DNA of 6,063 nucleotides, taken from assembly GCA_031289975.1 (NCBI GenBank), contig JAITOM010000416.1, positions 1 through 6,063 on the forward strand, given 5' to 3'. A program made the translations under genes and the position numbers. Below are positions 5,643 through 6,063 of the stretch, piece after piece. This DNA is from Methanobrevibacter sp. GTDB taxonomy: Archaea; Methanobacteriota; Methanobacteria; Methanobacteriales; Methanobacteriaceae. Within the stretch, counting starts at the first letter, position 1. Every line of letters begins with the position of its first letter. The notes below the pieces were generated by a model. It did no database searches. It saw nothing but the letters and a program-made list of their open reading frames with translations, and was not told the DNA's origin.

Positions 5643-5708
5643 CTGAAAAGAATTATTTCCTTAGATCTGAGAGTCGGCTTAGAAATCAAAAAAATACTAA
5701 AATAATTG

Positions 5709-5750
5709 TTTAAATTAATTATTTTTATATTTAAATTAATTATTTTTATA
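5709..5750. repeat. perfect 21-bp tandem duplication containing TATA-like sequence
   Basis: Two identical 21-bp copies (5709-5729 and 5730-5750) each begin TTTAAATTAATT and end TTTTTATA on the plus strand. On the minus strand each copy starts TATAAAAATAATTAA, which resembles an archaeal TATA element, so the duplication may double the fumarase promoter. In that case initiation near 5700 would give a leader of about 150 nt carrying the 15-bp repeat pair. That promoter role is an inference. Confidence 0.7.
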
Positions 5751-5770
5751 AATATAGTTTTTAATATTTT

Positions 5771-5832
5771 AAAAAAATTATTAAAAGAAAAAAATTGGAT
5801 GCTGTGAAAAATTATTAAAAAATTAAAAAAAA
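5771..5832 (-). terminator. U-tract terminator region of the eS17 transcript
   Basis: Starting about 28 bases after the eS17 stop the minus strand carries three T-runs: T8 at 5832-5825, T7 at 5794-5788 and T7 at 5777-5771. Serial U-tracts without a GC-rich hairpin are the usual form of archaeal terminators. This supports separate transcription of eS17 and fumarase beta. Confidence 0.5.
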
Positions 5833-5860
5833 CTTAAATTTTGTTATTAAAATGAACAGT

Positions 5861-6058
5861 TTAATATTGATTTTCTCGTTGTCTCATTAATCTTGTAACA
5901 TATCCAGCGATTTTATTTCTTAAATGCTTAGTACTAACTGTAGAATACTCAGCAACTAATCTTTTGTTATCATCAAAATCTGTGCTGAATTTTCCTATGT
6001 GAGTTTCAATAAGTTCTTTAGATATACGTTTAACAAATGAAGTTCTAATATTTCCCAT
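5861..6058 (-). CDS. rps17e: 30S ribosomal protein eS17 (S17e)
   Basis: A 65-residue basic protein of the small ribosomal subunit, of the archaeal/eukaryotic-only eS17 family. It starts MGNIRTSFVKRISKELIE, shows KFSTDF (23-28), then NKRLVAE (31-37), and ends in the conserved RNKIAGYVTRLMRQR (47-61). Archaeal members are about this length, being roughly half the size of eukaryotic S17, so the gene is complete. The ATG at 6058 lies five bases from the right window edge, so its ribosome binding site is out of view. The presence of this family excludes a bacterial source for the chromosome segment. Confidence 0.95.
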   Translation of the reverse strand: MGNIRTSFVKRISKELIETHIGKFSTDFDDNKRLVAEYSTVSTKHLRNKIAGYVTRLMRQRENQY

Positions 6059-6063
6059 TTTTT

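Overview
This window looks like chromosome from a very AT-rich methanogenic archaeon of the order Methanobacteriales, with Methanobrevibacter or Methanosphaera the likeliest genera. Three things support this. There is an archaeal/eukaryotic-type ribosomal protein (eS17) at the right edge. Next to it is a stand-alone beta subunit of a two-subunit class I fumarase, as methanogens have. The genes also carry archaeal-style Shine-Dalgarno sequences (GGTGA, GAGGT or GGAGG, 4-9 nt before the start), and the intergenic DNA is almost pure A+T. The genus is an inference from general knowledge; no database search was possible.

Layout: positions 1-938 contain no convincing gene and are built largely of tandem repeats. 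These are a 15-bp array cut by the left window edge, a 57-bp duplication that runs into a 20-bp array, and several 11-13-bp duplications. A small histidine-rich membrane protein of unknown function (939-1295, +) follows, then a family 2 glycosyltransferase of the dolichyl-phosphate sugar synthase type (1467-2156, +). A 239-bp convergent intergenic region with a run of small hairpins separates this from four minus-strand genes. In transcription order from the right edge these are eS17 (6058-5861), fumarase beta (5547-4993), a flippase-like UPF0104/LPG-synthase-TM protein (4790-3807) and a DUF2142 polytopic membrane protein (3736-2396).

Functionally there are two blocks. The right block is housekeeping: ribosome assembly and the fumarate/malate step of the incomplete reductive TCA pathway. 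The centre is a likely surface-glycan or lipid-linked-sugar module: a cytoplasmic glycosyltransferase that would charge a polyprenyl phosphate, a flippase-like protein, and a large membrane protein whose PDE-containing first loop and GRYF motif resemble GT-C-type enzymes. The flippase-like gene and the DUF2142 gene are separated by only 70 nt and may be co-transcribed; the glycosyltransferase converges on them. The substrates are unknown.

The least explained elements are the repeat-dense left flank, the His/acid-rich small membrane protein, the hairpin cluster between the convergent genes, and repeated motifs ahead of the fumarase gene. No CRISPR array, transposase, tRNA or rRNA was seen.
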